A stretch of 35,375 nt of DNA from assembly GCA_903822375.1 (NCBI GenBank), contig CAIJOU010000393.1:1-35375 (forward strand), written 5' to 3'. Of this stretch, positions 20,504 to 29,251 are shown piece after piece (the stretch's first letter is position 1; every line of letters begins with the position of its first letter). The notes beneath the pieces were generated by a model. That model worked only from the letters and a program-made list of their open reading frames with translations, did not search any database and was not told the DNA's origin. This stretch comes from Candidatus Hydrogenedentota bacterium (lineage in GTDB: Bacteria; Hydrogenedentota; Hydrogenedentia; Hydrogenedentales; CAITNO01). The position numbers and the translations under genes were made by a program.

Positions 20504-21433
20504 TTATAACTCCAGTGTCTTCAGATATTCGCGGTTTCTGCGGGCGCTCTCTTTGGGCGCGCCCATGCCCGGCAGCACATCCTGCTCGACAGTTATGAAC
20601 CCATTGTATGCCCGGTCACGAAGCCATTGCGTGGTCCAGGGGAAATCCACGCAGCCTTGGCCCAGTTCGCAGAAGACGCCTTTGCCCACGGACTGGAAAT
20701 AGTCCCAGCCTTCGGCGGTCGACTGCGCGGCCACCTTGGGCTCGCAGTCCTTGTAGTGCATGTGCGTGATGCGGTCGGCAAAACGCTCCAGACCTGCACG
20801 GGTCAGGCTGCCGTCGCGGTCGCCCGCGCCGAAAGCGTAGTGTCCCGTGTCGAAAACAAGGCCCAGCAGTTCGGGACTGGTTCGCTGAAGGAGGGCGTCA
20901 ATCTCTTCGGGCGTCTCCACATAGCCCGCGCAGTGATGGTGGAAGCCGACGGGCAGCCCCGTGGCCTCGCGCACCGCGCGCGCGACGGTCTCCACGCCCT
21001 TGGCGAAGAGGGCCCAGCCCGCGTTGCACAGGCCCATAGCCGCCGTCACGCGCCCGGCGTTTTCCGTGCGCTGGGCAACGCTGCCGTTGTCATCGGCGAG
21101 GATGATCATCGGCGCATGGTCGGGCGACGCCGCACCGGCCAACAGCCGGGCCACACGCACGGCCGCTTCCGCGCCGGCCGCATGCGCGGCCTCGCTGCAA
21201 AAACGGACGGGCACGAAAGCGCCGACCATGGTAATCCCGCGCGGCTCCAGCACGGCGCGCAGCGCGGCGGGTTCGGTGGGCATGAAGCCCCAATCGCCGA
21301 ACTCGGTGCCGCGGTAACCCGTTTCGGCCAGTTCGTCGAGCATGCGCTCGCAGGTGAGCGGCTGGCCGCTCAGCCCTTCGAATTCCAGGCTGCCCCAGGA
21401 GCAGGGCGCATTTCCGACGCGAATCGAAGTCAT
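20504..21433 (-). CDS. iolE: inosose dehydratase-like TIM-barrel protein (IolE family); ORF extends to 21442
   Basis: VGNAPCSWGSLEFE, HHHCAGYVETPEEID, FDTGHYAFGAGD, HMHYKDCEPKVA; the second ATG (21433) has the better-spaced RBS. Confidence 0.85.
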   Translation of the reverse strand: MTSIRVGNAPCSWGSLEFEGLSGQPLTCERMLDELAETGYRGTEFGDWGFMPTEPAALRAVLEPRGITMVGAFVPVRFCSEAAHAAGAEAAVRVARLLAGAASPDHAPMIILADDNGSVAQRTENAGRVTAAMGLCNAGWALFAKGVETVARAVREATGLPVGFHHHCAGYVETPEEIDALLQRTSPELLGLVFDTGHYAFGAGDRDGSLTRAGLERFADRITHMHYKDCEPKVAAQSTAEGWDYFQSVGKGVFCELGQGCVDFPWTTQWLRDRAYNGFITVEQDVLPGMGAPKESARRNREYLKTLEL

Positions 21434-21480
21434 AAGAACCATCCCTTGGGTCCGAACCTATCTCGCCGACATTGCCCACC

Positions 21481-21683
21481 CCGTCATTGCGAGGAGGGCT
21501 CCAGCCCGACGTGGCAACCTCTTGAAACCACAACACGACATCCGGGTCAGCGCGAGCAAGAGATTGCTTCGCTGCGCTCGCAATGACGGATTAACCTCGT
21601 TCCCAAGTTGTGCTTGGGAACGCACTTATCCGCGAAGTTGCACTTCGCAAGCGCAATAATGTGAACGCGGCTGGCCGCCGCGT
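21481..21683. repeat. cluster of four consecutive palindromic (REP-like) elements in the iolE-iolA spacer
   Basis: CCGTCATTGCGAG (21481-21493)/CTCGCAATGACGG (21577-21589); CGTTCCCAAG-TTGTG-CTTGGGAACG (21598-21622); GCGAAGT-TGC-ACTTCGC (21632-21648); ACGCGGC-tggcc-GCCGCGT (21665-21683). Confidence 0.85.
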
Positions 21684-21710
21684 CCACTTTGACGCGCAGT
21701 TATCGCTTTC

Positions 21711-23183
21711 CTAGAAATGCCGGCTCCATTCCTTGGGCCAGCGCTCGACGACCACTTTCGTCTCGGTGAAGAACTCCACGGCGTGCTCGGCCTGCCCATG
21801 GAGATCGCCGAAGAAACTGTCGGCCCAGCCGCTGAAGGGGAAGAAGGCCATGGGCGCGGCAACGCCGATGTTGACGCCGATGTTCCCGGCCCGTGCTTCG
21901 GTCCTGAACCGGCGGGCGGCGGCGCCGCTGGCGGTGAATATGCAGGCCATGTTGCCGTAGGCCCGATCATTCACCATGGCGATGCCCTCTTCCAGCGTCT
22001 CGGCGTGCATCAGGCTGAACACGGGGCCGAAGATCTCCGTCCGGGCGATTTCGCCGTGGTGCGACACGTCGTCCAGCAGGGTCGGGAAGACGAAATACCC
22101 CTTCTCGAAACCCGGCACCTTTTGCCCGCGCCCGTCCACCAGTGCCCGTGCGCCCTCGGCCTCGGCAACGCCGATGAGGCGCTCGATGCGGGCCTTGCTC
22201 TCGGCGCTGATCACGGCGCCCGTCTCCGCGTTCTCGTCCAACCCGTAACCCACCCGGCGCGCGCGGGTCACCGCACTAAAACATTCCCTGAATTCATCGC
22301 GCGCCCCGCCGATGGTGATACCCGTTGAAAGCGCAAGACAGCGCTGGCCCGCGCAGCCGTAGGCCGAATCGGCCAAAATGCGCGTGGCTGTTTCCATGTC
22401 GGCATCGGGCATAATCAGCACCGGATTCTTGGCACCGCCCTGGCACTGCGCCCGCTTGCCGTTGGCCGCAGCGCGCGCGTAGATGGCCCGCGCGGCGGCG
22501 GTGGAGCCGACCATGCTGATCGCGCGTATTTCCGGATGGTCCAGAATGGCGTCGACGGTGGCTTTGCCGCCGTTCACCAGTTGCAGCACGCCCGGGGGCA
22601 GGCCAAGCTGGTCCACCAGTTCAAACACGCGCTGCTGGGTCACAGGACATTTCTCGCTCGGCTTCACGATGAAGCAGTTGCCGGTGGCGAGCGCGTAGGG
22701 CAGGAACCAGAACGGGATCATGGCCGGGAAATTGAAGGGCGCGATCATCGCCGCCACGCCGATGGGCTGGCGGAACATGTGCTCGTCTATGCCCTGCGCT
22801 ATATCCTCGTTGTTGCGCCCCTGCATGAGCATCGGGGTCCCGCAGGCCACCTCGACGTTCTCGATGGCGCGGCGCAGTTCCCCAAGGCTTTCCTTGTGGG
22901 TCTTGCCGCATTCCTCGGTGCAGGAACGGGCCAGCGCATCCAGGTTATCCTCCAGCAACTGTTTCAGCTTGAAGAGATACTGGATGCGGTCGGGCGCGGG
23001 AACCCTGCGCCAGGCCGGAAACGCCGCCGCCGCCGCGCGGGCCGCCAAGTCCACCTCTTCCCCGGGGGAAAGCGGCGCGTCCACGATGTGCTCCGCGGTG
23101 CCGGGGTTGATGACGGGCAGGCATTCTGCCGCCCCGGAAGCGACCCACTGCCCGTTAATGTAATTCAACAAACGCTTGGCCAT
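21711..23183 (-). CDS. iolA: CoA-acylating methylmalonate-semialdehyde dehydrogenase
   Basis: MMSDH-type [43 protein letters not shown], catalytic Cys in [10 protein letters not shown]. Confidence 0.93.
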   Translation of the reverse strand: MAKRLLNYINGQWVASGAAECLPVINPGTAEHIVDAPLSPGEEVDLAARAAAAAFPAWRRVPAPDRIQYLFKLKQLLEDNLDALARSCTEECGKTHKESLGELRRAIENVEVACGTPMLMQGRNNEDIAQGIDEHMFRQPIGVAAMIAPFNFPAMIPFWFLPYALATGNCFIVKPSEKCPVTQQRVFELVDQLGLPPGVLQLVNGGKATVDAILDHPEIRAISMVGSTAAARAIYARAAANGKRAQCQGGAKNPVLIMPDADMETATRILADSAYGCAGQRCLALSTGITIGGARDEFRECFSAVTRARRVGYGLDENAETGAVISAESKARIERLIGVAEAEGARALVDGRGQKVPGFEKGYFVFPTLLDDVSHHGEIARTEIFGPVFSLMHAETLEEGIAMVNDRAYGNMACIFTASGAAARRFRTEARAGNIGVNIGVAAPMAFFPFSGWADSFFGDLHGQAEHAVEFFTETKVVVERWPKEWSRHF

Positions 23184-23214
23184 AGTTTTCTTTCCCGCGT
23201 ACTTCTTTGACTTT

Positions 23215-23243
23215 CTAGACCCTAGACCCCAGACCCTAAACCC
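23215..23243. repeat. heptameric tandem repeat (CTAGACC-type) in the iolD-iolA spacer
   Basis: CTAGACC CTAGACC CCAGACC CTAAACC, ending at the iolD stop codon. Confidence 0.8.
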
Positions 23244-25112
23244 TCAAAAGTAGTACCGTTCCTTGGCGCGCATCTCTTCCCATCCTTTACGGGCTTCACG
23301 CACCGACTCCATTTCACTGACTTCCGCCACGGGCACATCCCACCAACTGTCGTAGCCGGGCACGTTTACATAGCGGTCGTTTTGGATGTAAATCACCGTG
23401 GTCTTGTCGATCGTTTCCGCCGTCTTGATGGCCGCCGCAAAGTCGTCATAAGTCTTGCACTCGATGACATGCGCGCCGAGGCTGCGGGCGTTGGCCGCCA
23501 AGTCCACCGGAAGCACCTCGACGTTCTCGCCAACCGCGTCGCCGGGAAGCACGTCGTCCTGCGGGTAGACATAGCGCGTCGCAAAGCCTTCCTGGCCGAG
23601 CGAGCGGCTCAGCGAGCCGATGCTCTTGTATCCGAAGTTGTCAAAGATGATGATGGTCAGCTTAAAGCCTTCCTGGATCGACGTGACGATTTCGGAATTC
23701 ATCATGAGGTAGCCGCCGTCACCCTGCATGATGTACACGTCGCGGTCGGGTGCGGCCATCTTGACGCCCAGCCCGCCGGCAATCTCGTAGCCCATGCAGC
23801 TGTAGCCGTATTCGAGGTGGTAGTTCTTCGGGTGGCGCGAGCGCCACAGCTTGTGCAGGTCGCCCGGCAGCGAACCCGACGCGCACACCATGATGCTCTC
23901 GGGCTTGCCAATCTCGTTTACCGCGCCGACCAGTTCGCCCTGGCTGGTCAGCGGCGTGTTGCGGATGGCGTAAATGCGGTCCACCTCGGCTTCCCAGGCG
24001 TCGTGCAGCTCGCGCGCCTTGGCCTGGTAGGCGGCGTCGGTCTGGGAGCCGGCAAGCGCCTCGCCCAAATCCTCGAGCACGGCGCGGGCATCGCCCAGCA
24101 CCGGCATGGCGGAGTGCTTGTTCGCGTCAAATTCGGCCACGTTGATATTGATGAAGCGCACGTTTGGATTCTGGAACTGGGTCTTGCTGGCGGTGGTGAA
24201 ATCGCTGTAGCGCGTGCCGATGCCGATGACCAGGTCCGCCTCGAGCGCGATGGCGTTGGCTGCGCTGGTTCCCGTCACGCCGACGGCGCCCAGATTCAGC
24301 GGATGGTCATAACGCAGGCTGCCCTTGCCGGCCATCGTCTCGCCGACGGGAATGCCGGTCTTTTCGACGAACGCCTTGAGTGCGTCGCAGGCGTCGCTGT
24401 AGATCACGCCGCCACCCGCCACGATCATCGGGCGTTTCGCGCCGCGAATCCACTCGGCCGCGCGGGCGAGCGCCGCCTTGTCGGCACGGACGCGCGGTAT
24501 ATGCCAGACCCGCTTGTTGAAAAAGTCTTCCGGATAGTCATAGGCCTCGGCCTGCACGTCCTGCGGCAGCGCCAGGGTCACCGCACCCGTATCGGCGGGG
24601 CTGGTCAGCACGCGCATCGCCTCGGGCAGCGCGCAGAGAATCTGGTCGGGCCGGTTGATGCGGTCCCAGTAACGGCTGACCGGCTTGAAGCAGTCGTTGA
24701 CGGAAATGTCCTGGCTGTGCTCCGATTCGAGCTGCTGAAGCACCGGAGCCACGTTGCGACGCGCGAAGATATCGCCCGGCATGAGCAGCACGGGCAGCCG
24801 GTTGACGGTCGCTCCCGCCGCGCCGGTAATCATGTTGGTTGCGCCCGGACCGATCGAGGACACGCAGGCAAAGGTCTGCAGGCGGTTCTTCATCTTGGCG
24901 TAGCCCGCCGCCGCATGCACCATGGCCTGTTCGTTGCGGATCTGGCGATAGCGGAAATCGGGGTTCTGCTGCAGTGCCTGCCCGATGCCCGCCACGCAGC
25001 CGTGGCCGAAGATGCCGAAGCATCCGGCAAAGAGCGGCTGCTCCACCCCGTCCCTCTCCGAGTATTGATTCTTCAGAAACAGAATCACTGCCTGCGCCAT
25101 TGTCATTCGCAT
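23244..25112 (-). CDS. iolD: 3D-(3,5/4)-trihydroxycyclohexane-1,2-dione acylhydrolase (ThDP-dependent)
   Basis: MTMAQAVILFLKNQYSERDG...PLFAGCFGIFGHGCVAGIGQAL; ThDP-binding QGDGGYLMMNSEIVTSIQEG; AGGAGG RBS upstream of ATG 25112 (ORF extends to 25145). Confidence 0.95.
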   Translation of the reverse strand: MRMTMAQAVILFLKNQYSERDGVEQPLFAGCFGIFGHGCVAGIGQALQQNPDFRYRQIRNEQAMVHAAAGYAKMKNRLQTFACVSSIGPGATNMITGAAGATVNRLPVLLMPGDIFARRNVAPVLQQLESEHSQDISVNDCFKPVSRYWDRINRPDQILCALPEAMRVLTSPADTGAVTLALPQDVQAEAYDYPEDFFNKRVWHIPRVRADKAALARAAEWIRGAKRPMIVAGGGVIYSDACDALKAFVEKTGIPVGETMAGKGSLRYDHPLNLGAVGVTGTSAANAIALEADLVIGIGTRYSDFTTASKTQFQNPNVRFININVAEFDANKHSAMPVLGDARAVLEDLGEALAGSQTDAAYQAKARELHDAWEAEVDRIYAIRNTPLTSQGELVGAVNEIGKPESIMVCASGSLPGDLHKLWRSRHPKNYHLEYGYSCMGYEIAGGLGVKMAAPDRDVYIMQGDGGYLMMNSEIVTSIQEGFKLTIIIFDNFGYKSIGSLSRSLGQEGFATRYVYPQDDVLPGDAVGENVEVLPVDLAANARSLGAHVIECKTYDDFAAAIKTAETIDKTTVIYIQNDRYVNVPGYDSWWDVPVAEVSEMESVREARKGWEEMRAKERYYF

Positions 25113-25294
25113 GGACCGACCTCCTGGTGTTTTGTCCCTGGCCATCGCCGCAATTAACCGAAGTTGAAGTTCAAGAACGTTCCGGAGCCCCGCCCCGAAG
25201 GGCGGCAGACAACCCGGCTATTATGCCGAACGGGCGGGCCAAAATCATACCATTTCCGAGGCTTGGGAATGGCTCCGTTTTGGGCTTGGGCCGC

Positions 25295-25365
25295 AGAATC
25301 TTGGAGTGCGGCGTCGTTCCGCCGCACTCCACAGGGGCCGCACGTTCACGTGCGGTGCAGATTCT
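25295..25365. repeat. nested inverted repeat (three-way-junction-like) in the iolC-iolD spacer
   Basis: Outer AGAATCT (25295-25301)/AGATTCT (25359-25365) enclosing TGGAGTGCGGCG-tcgttc-CGCCGCACTCCA (25302-25331) and CCGCACGT-tc-ACGTGCGG (25338-25355). Confidence 0.75.
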
Positions 25366-25377
25366 CCAAATCGAACC

Positions 25378-26406
25378 TCACAGGCCACCCCGAGTCTCGA
25401 CAAACTCCATCACCTCGTCCCAGGTGGGCATGAAGTTTGCGCAGCCGTGCTTCGTCACGACGATCGCGCCGCAGGCCGCGCCCAGCCGCCCCGCCTTGCG
25501 CCAGCCCATCCCGCGGATATGCCCACAGATGAAACCGGCCGCGAACGCGTCGCCCGCGCCCAGGATGTTGTAGACCTCGACGGGATAGCCCGGCGCGTCT
25601 ATTTGCTCGACCCCGCCGTTATCCCGCTTGACATGAACCCTCGCACCGTCGGCGCCGCGCTTCTGCACCAGCGCCTTCGGGCCCAGCGCAAGCAACCCCT
25701 CAATCCCCGCGTCCACGTCGCCCGCGACCTTGGTATCCGACACCTGCGAATGAGTCAGCGTGATCTGCGCGGGGTCGCGCAGCATCGCCGCGTTAATCTC
25801 GTCGTCCGTACCCAAAACGATGTCCACCAGCGGCAGGATGGCACGTGCCGTCACGCCAAAAGCACGCGGGTCGTGCCATTGGTCCGGCCTAAAGTCGATG
25901 TCGAAGACCACTTCGGCACCGGCCGCGCGCGCCTGTTCCGCCGCGAAGAAGGTGGCGCTGCGGCTGGGCTCTTTGCAGAGATTCGTTCCGGCAAACTGGA
26001 ACACTTTGCACCGCGTCACCGGGGCAGCCAAGACATCATCAATGGTCAATTCGATGTCCGCGCAGTTGTCTCGGTAATAGACCAACGGGAATCGGTTCGG
26101 CGGTTCAATGCCCAGCACCACGGCGCTCGTCCGGTGGCCCGGCTTGCGCGTAATGAAGCCGGTTTCCACGCCTTCCTTTCCCAAGAAATGCAGGATGAAG
26201 TCGCCGACCGGGTCCGGGCCCAGCGCGGTCAGCGCGACGGTGTTCATGCCCAGCCGCCGCCCGCCCACACTGATGTTCAACGGCGATCCGCCGACATAGG
26301 CCGCGAACTTGGTAATCTCCACAAAGGGCGCGCCGACATCGTCGCTGTACAGGTCAATGGACGAACGGCCCATGTGTACGGAATCAAATAGCGTTTCTTG
26401 TGTCAT
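25378..26406 (-). CDS. iolC: 5-dehydro-2-deoxygluconokinase (PfkB family)
   Basis: MGRSSIDLYSDDVGAPFVEITKFAAYVGGSPLNISVGGRRLGM; NILGAGDAFAAGF; start at MTQETLFD with upstream GGGGAG (ORF extends to 26427). Confidence 0.93.
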   Translation of the reverse strand: MTQETLFDSVHMGRSSIDLYSDDVGAPFVEITKFAAYVGGSPLNISVGGRRLGMNTVALTALGPDPVGDFILHFLGKEGVETGFITRKPGHRTSAVVLGIEPPNRFPLVYYRDNCADIELTIDDVLAAPVTRCKVFQFAGTNLCKEPSRSATFFAAEQARAAGAEVVFDIDFRPDQWHDPRAFGVTARAILPLVDIVLGTDDEINAAMLRDPAQITLTHSQVSDTKVAGDVDAGIEGLLALGPKALVQKRGADGARVHVKRDNGGVEQIDAPGYPVEVYNILGAGDAFAAGFICGHIRGMGWRKAGRLGAACGAIVVTKHGCANFMPTWDEVMEFVETRGGL

Positions 26407-26444
26407 AAGGGGCTCCCCTCGGCACACGACTTCATTCGGAAATG

Positions 26445-26927
26445 TCAGAGGTGATGCCTGCTTACGTAGTTATTGATCTCACACGTGAACGAAAGAATAA
26501 CCTTTTCAAGATCTTCGACCAGCGTACGCATCTTGCTCCACTGCAATTCATGCAGATAGGCGTGACGGAACAGATGCCGGAAACTGAGATACTCCCCAAG
26601 ACTAACGTGCAGTTCCTTGCTGAGAATGGCTGGCCGTCCGCCAATGGGGTTCGCGAGCGTGTTCAGAAGAGCGGTGTGCCACATGAATGATTTGGAACGC
26701 AGATCCGCGTCAGCCCCTTCATTTTTGGCAACGTGGGTCAATATGCGCTCCATAGACGTGTACGCGGAGTGGAGAAGTGCAGACAGTGCATCCAATTCCT
26801 CCATTGACGGGTAATCGCGCAGGCTCCTTGCGATGAGTTCGCGCCTTGACCCAATGAGGACGTCGAGTCGCTTTAGTTCAGACGCGATCAGGAGATCCAA
26901 GTCATGCGACACGCAGGAAATCTCCAT
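26445..26927 (-). CDS. HepT-like HEPN-domain putative toxin
   Basis: 160-aa mostly helical protein with RHLFRHAY, matching the RX4HXY HEPN RNase motif; overlaps an upstream MNT-type nucleotidyltransferase. Confidence 0.8.
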   Translation of the reverse strand: MEISCVSHDLDLLIASELKRLDVLIGSRRELIARSLRDYPSMEELDALSALLHSAYTSMERILTHVAKNEGADADLRSKSFMWHTALLNTLANPIGGRPAILSKELHVSLGEYLSFRHLFRHAYLHELQWSKMRTLVEDLEKVILSFTCEINNYVSRHHL

Positions 26928-27180
26928 GCTCTTTCAAGTAATCCAGGGCCGGGCCGGACTCATCCAAATCCACGACATCCGCCGGGATCGACAGGGCGCA
27001 GAGCACCTCCCCCACTGCGCGGTAAAAATGCTCGGGCGGCATGCCGCGAATAGCCAAATCCACATCGGATTCGGGTGCCGCTTCACCACGCGCGTGCGAG
27101 CCAAAAAGATATACCTCCTGAGCGCCATGGCGAAGCAAAATGGCTACCGCTTTGTCAATCTCGGCGCTAATGTTTTCCAA
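26902..27180 (-). CDS. MntA-like minimal nucleotidyltransferase, putative antitoxin
   Basis: GSHARGEAAPESDVD, an exact GSX10DXD motif; TTG start with a GGAG RBS; 26-bp overlap with the HEPN gene. Confidence 0.85.
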   Translation of the reverse strand: MENISAEIDKAVAILLRHGAQEVYLFGSHARGEAAPESDVDLAIRGMPPEHFYRAVGEVLCALSIPADVVDLDESGPALDYLKEHGDFLRVA

Positions 27181-27244
27181 GGTTGTAATCTCCAGTCTTT
27201 CTTCCTATACAGCCATTATAGCACGGGCCGCGATGGCTTCCGCG

Positions 27245-28135
27245 TCAATACAGCGGTAGACGCCCATCGACGCCCCGGTAGTTCTCCTTCACCCAACTGT
27301 ACCGAGGATCGTCCCGGGCCATGAGGCTTTGCGCGCTGCCCGCGAGCACGTTTAGATAATAGGTAGTATAGCCCGGCGCGCTGACCACGGGATGATAACC
27401 CTCCGGCACCAGCACGGCACAACCGTCCCGCGCAAGCATGACCGCGTCAATCGGGAACCCGGCCTGATGCAGCGGACAACCCTCATCGGTGTAGACCCGC
27501 TGAAAGGCGTAGCCTTCCGGCGGATTAATCCGGTAATAGTACACCTCTTCGAGGTCGGCCTCCAGAAGATGGCCCGCCTCGTCCAGCGCATGCACGTCGT
27601 GCTTGTGCGGCGGATAACTGCTCCAATTCCCGCCCGGGGTGTAGACCTCGACCAGCACCAGCCTGTGCACCGGCGAACCGGGCGGCAGCAGATCGTTAAT
27701 CTGCCTGGTCACGTTGTCGCCGCCACGCAATCCAATGCGAACGGTGTCGGGCTTGATGAGCCAAGGCTCGTGGTCTTCATCTGTGGGACACCAGGTTGCG
27801 GCGAATTCCCCCGCTTCTTCCGCCGTTACGCTAAAGGCCGTGTGCCGCGGCAAATACAACGCGTGCGCCGCACCCTCAAAGGGTGAGCGTCGCCCGCCGA
27901 TGCCGGTCCATGTGCCTTTGTCCGATTCGACCGTGTAGCGTCCGCTGAGATTCACGAATGCCAGTTCGTTCTCACCGGTCTCAAAACTCCAAGATTTGCC
28001 CGCCTCCAATTTCCGGACCTGGAAAGAAATCAACTCCCAGTCGGCACTCTCTGGAGTAATCGAAAGGCTCAATCCTGGATCTTCCGGGTGCCGGGGAGGG
28101 CTTACTGTCAGGTTCTCTGCGTTGTACTGCTTCAT
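27245..28135 (-). CDS. iolB: 5-deoxy-glucuronate isomerase
   Basis: WSSYPPHKHDVHA, LEEVYYYRINPPEGYAFQRVYTD, VLVPEGYHPVVSAPGYTTYYLNVLAG. Confidence 0.95.
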   Translation of the reverse strand: MKQYNAENLTVSPPRHPEDPGLSLSITPESADWELISFQVRKLEAGKSWSFETGENELAFVNLSGRYTVESDKGTWTGIGGRRSPFEGAAHALYLPRHTAFSVTAEEAGEFAATWCPTDEDHEPWLIKPDTVRIGLRGGDNVTRQINDLLPPGSPVHRLVLVEVYTPGGNWSSYPPHKHDVHALDEAGHLLEADLEEVYYYRINPPEGYAFQRVYTDEGCPLHQAGFPIDAVMLARDGCAVLVPEGYHPVVSAPGYTTYYLNVLAGSAQSLMARDDPRYSWVKENYRGVDGRLPLY

Positions 28136-29175
28136 TGTGCGTTTCCCATGGTTCTTCCGACAGACTTCAGTTCCTCACACGCCCGTACCACGCGTGCCGC
28201 CATGCCTCCGCGCCCCTTTTCCAACCAAGTGCTTGCGAGATAATCCTGTTTCACGCCCACTTCTCCGTCGACCATCAGCACTCCGGTATAGCGGGTGAAC
28301 ATGTGGTCCGCCACAGCGCGGGTTAGCGCATACTGGGTGTCGGTATGGATGTTCATCTTGACCACACCATAATCAAGCGTCTCGTGTATCTGGGCTGTTT
28401 CCGTTCCGGAGCCCCCGTGAAACACCAGCCACATGCGGGAATCTTTTCCGTGGCGGGCCATTACCGCCTCCTGACCTTTTTTCAGGATCTTCGGCATCAG
28501 TTTCACATGTCCCGGCTTGTAGACGCCGTGCACATTGCCGAAGGTGGCCGCGAGCATGAAACGGCCGCCCTCTACCCTGCTCAGCGTTTCATAAACCTGC
28601 AGCATGTCTTCCGGCGTGGTGTAAAGCTTGGCATTCGGCGCGCCCGTGATTCCGTCTTCCTCGCCGCCAACAACGCCCGCCTCCACCTCCAGGATTATCT
28701 CGTTGTCGCGGCAAAGCGAAAGCAACTCTTCCGCGATGCGCAGGTTTTCGCCCATGGGCAAATCACTGCCGTCGTACATGTGGCTGTGGAACAGATTTGG
28801 CAGGCCCTCTGAACGGCGGCGTGCCGTCTCGGCAATGAGTGGTTTCAAGAAGGAATCCACTTTCGACGTGGGACAGTGATCAGAATGGATGGCCACATAG
28901 ACCCCGACTTTTTCGGCGACCCGGCGCGCATGCTCCGCCAGCGTGATTGCCCCCAGCACCGGATCTTTCGCCGGGCCGGAAGAATGCATTCCCGCAGCGA
29001 CGGAGATTTGAACAATGCCGTCGCTTTGCGCCTGGACAAAGCCCTCAATGGCGGCGTTGAGACTGGTCAATTCCAGCACGTTGATTGCCGGATAGGCAAA
29101 GCCCTCCGACAAAGCCCGGTCAAGCATCCGGACATACATGGCATGGTCGGCTACCGGCATGATGCTCTTCTCCAT
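28132..29175 (-). CDS. class II fructose-bisphosphate aldolase-family protein, probable DKGP aldolase of the iol pathway
   Basis: VAIHSDHCPTSK, LFHSHMYDGSDLP, ILEVEAGVVGGEEDG, ATFGNVHGVYKPG, LVFHGGSGT, GVVKMNIHTDTQ; ATGA overlap with iolB. Alternative start at 29160. Confidence 0.9.
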   Translation of the reverse strand: MEKSIMPVADHAMYVRMLDRALSEGFAYPAINVLELTSLNAAIEGFVQAQSDGIVQISVAAGMHSSGPAKDPVLGAITLAEHARRVAEKVGVYVAIHSDHCPTSKVDSFLKPLIAETARRRSEGLPNLFHSHMYDGSDLPMGENLRIAEELLSLCRDNEIILEVEAGVVGGEEDGITGAPNAKLYTTPEDMLQVYETLSRVEGGRFMLAATFGNVHGVYKPGHVKLMPKILKKGQEAVMARHGKDSRMWLVFHGGSGTETAQIHETLDYGVVKMNIHTDTQYALTRAVADHMFTRYTGVLMVDGEVGVKQDYLASTWLEKGRGGMAARVVRACEELKSVGRTMGNAQ

Positions 29176-29195
29176 GATGCGGCGAAGCCATGAAT

Positions 29196-29230
29196 AATTA
29201 GGAATTGGGAATTAGGAATTAGGAATTTCG
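29196..29230. repeat. heptameric tandem repeat (AATTAGG-type) upstream of the aldolase gene
   Basis: AATTAGG AATTGGG AATTAGG AATTAGG AATTTCG, five heptamer units. Confidence 0.85.
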
Positions 29231-29251
29231 AATGCATGTGCAGGGAAATCA

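Noticed and set aside
21342-21659. 105-aa plus-strand ORF over the iolE start/spacer
   Set aside because: Translates REP-like palindromes (NDGLTSFPSCAWERTYP), a familiar spurious-ORF pattern.
21481-21683. CRISPR array
   Set aside because: Palindromes differ in sequence and spacing; no regularly spaced identical repeats and no cas genes.
23382-25157. 591-aa plus-strand ORF
   Set aside because: Antisense shadow of iolD, Arg/Val/His-rich without motifs.
25164-25433. Small plus-strand ORFs in the iolC-iolD spacer
   Set aside because: Cover a palindromic repeat; no RBS or protein family support.
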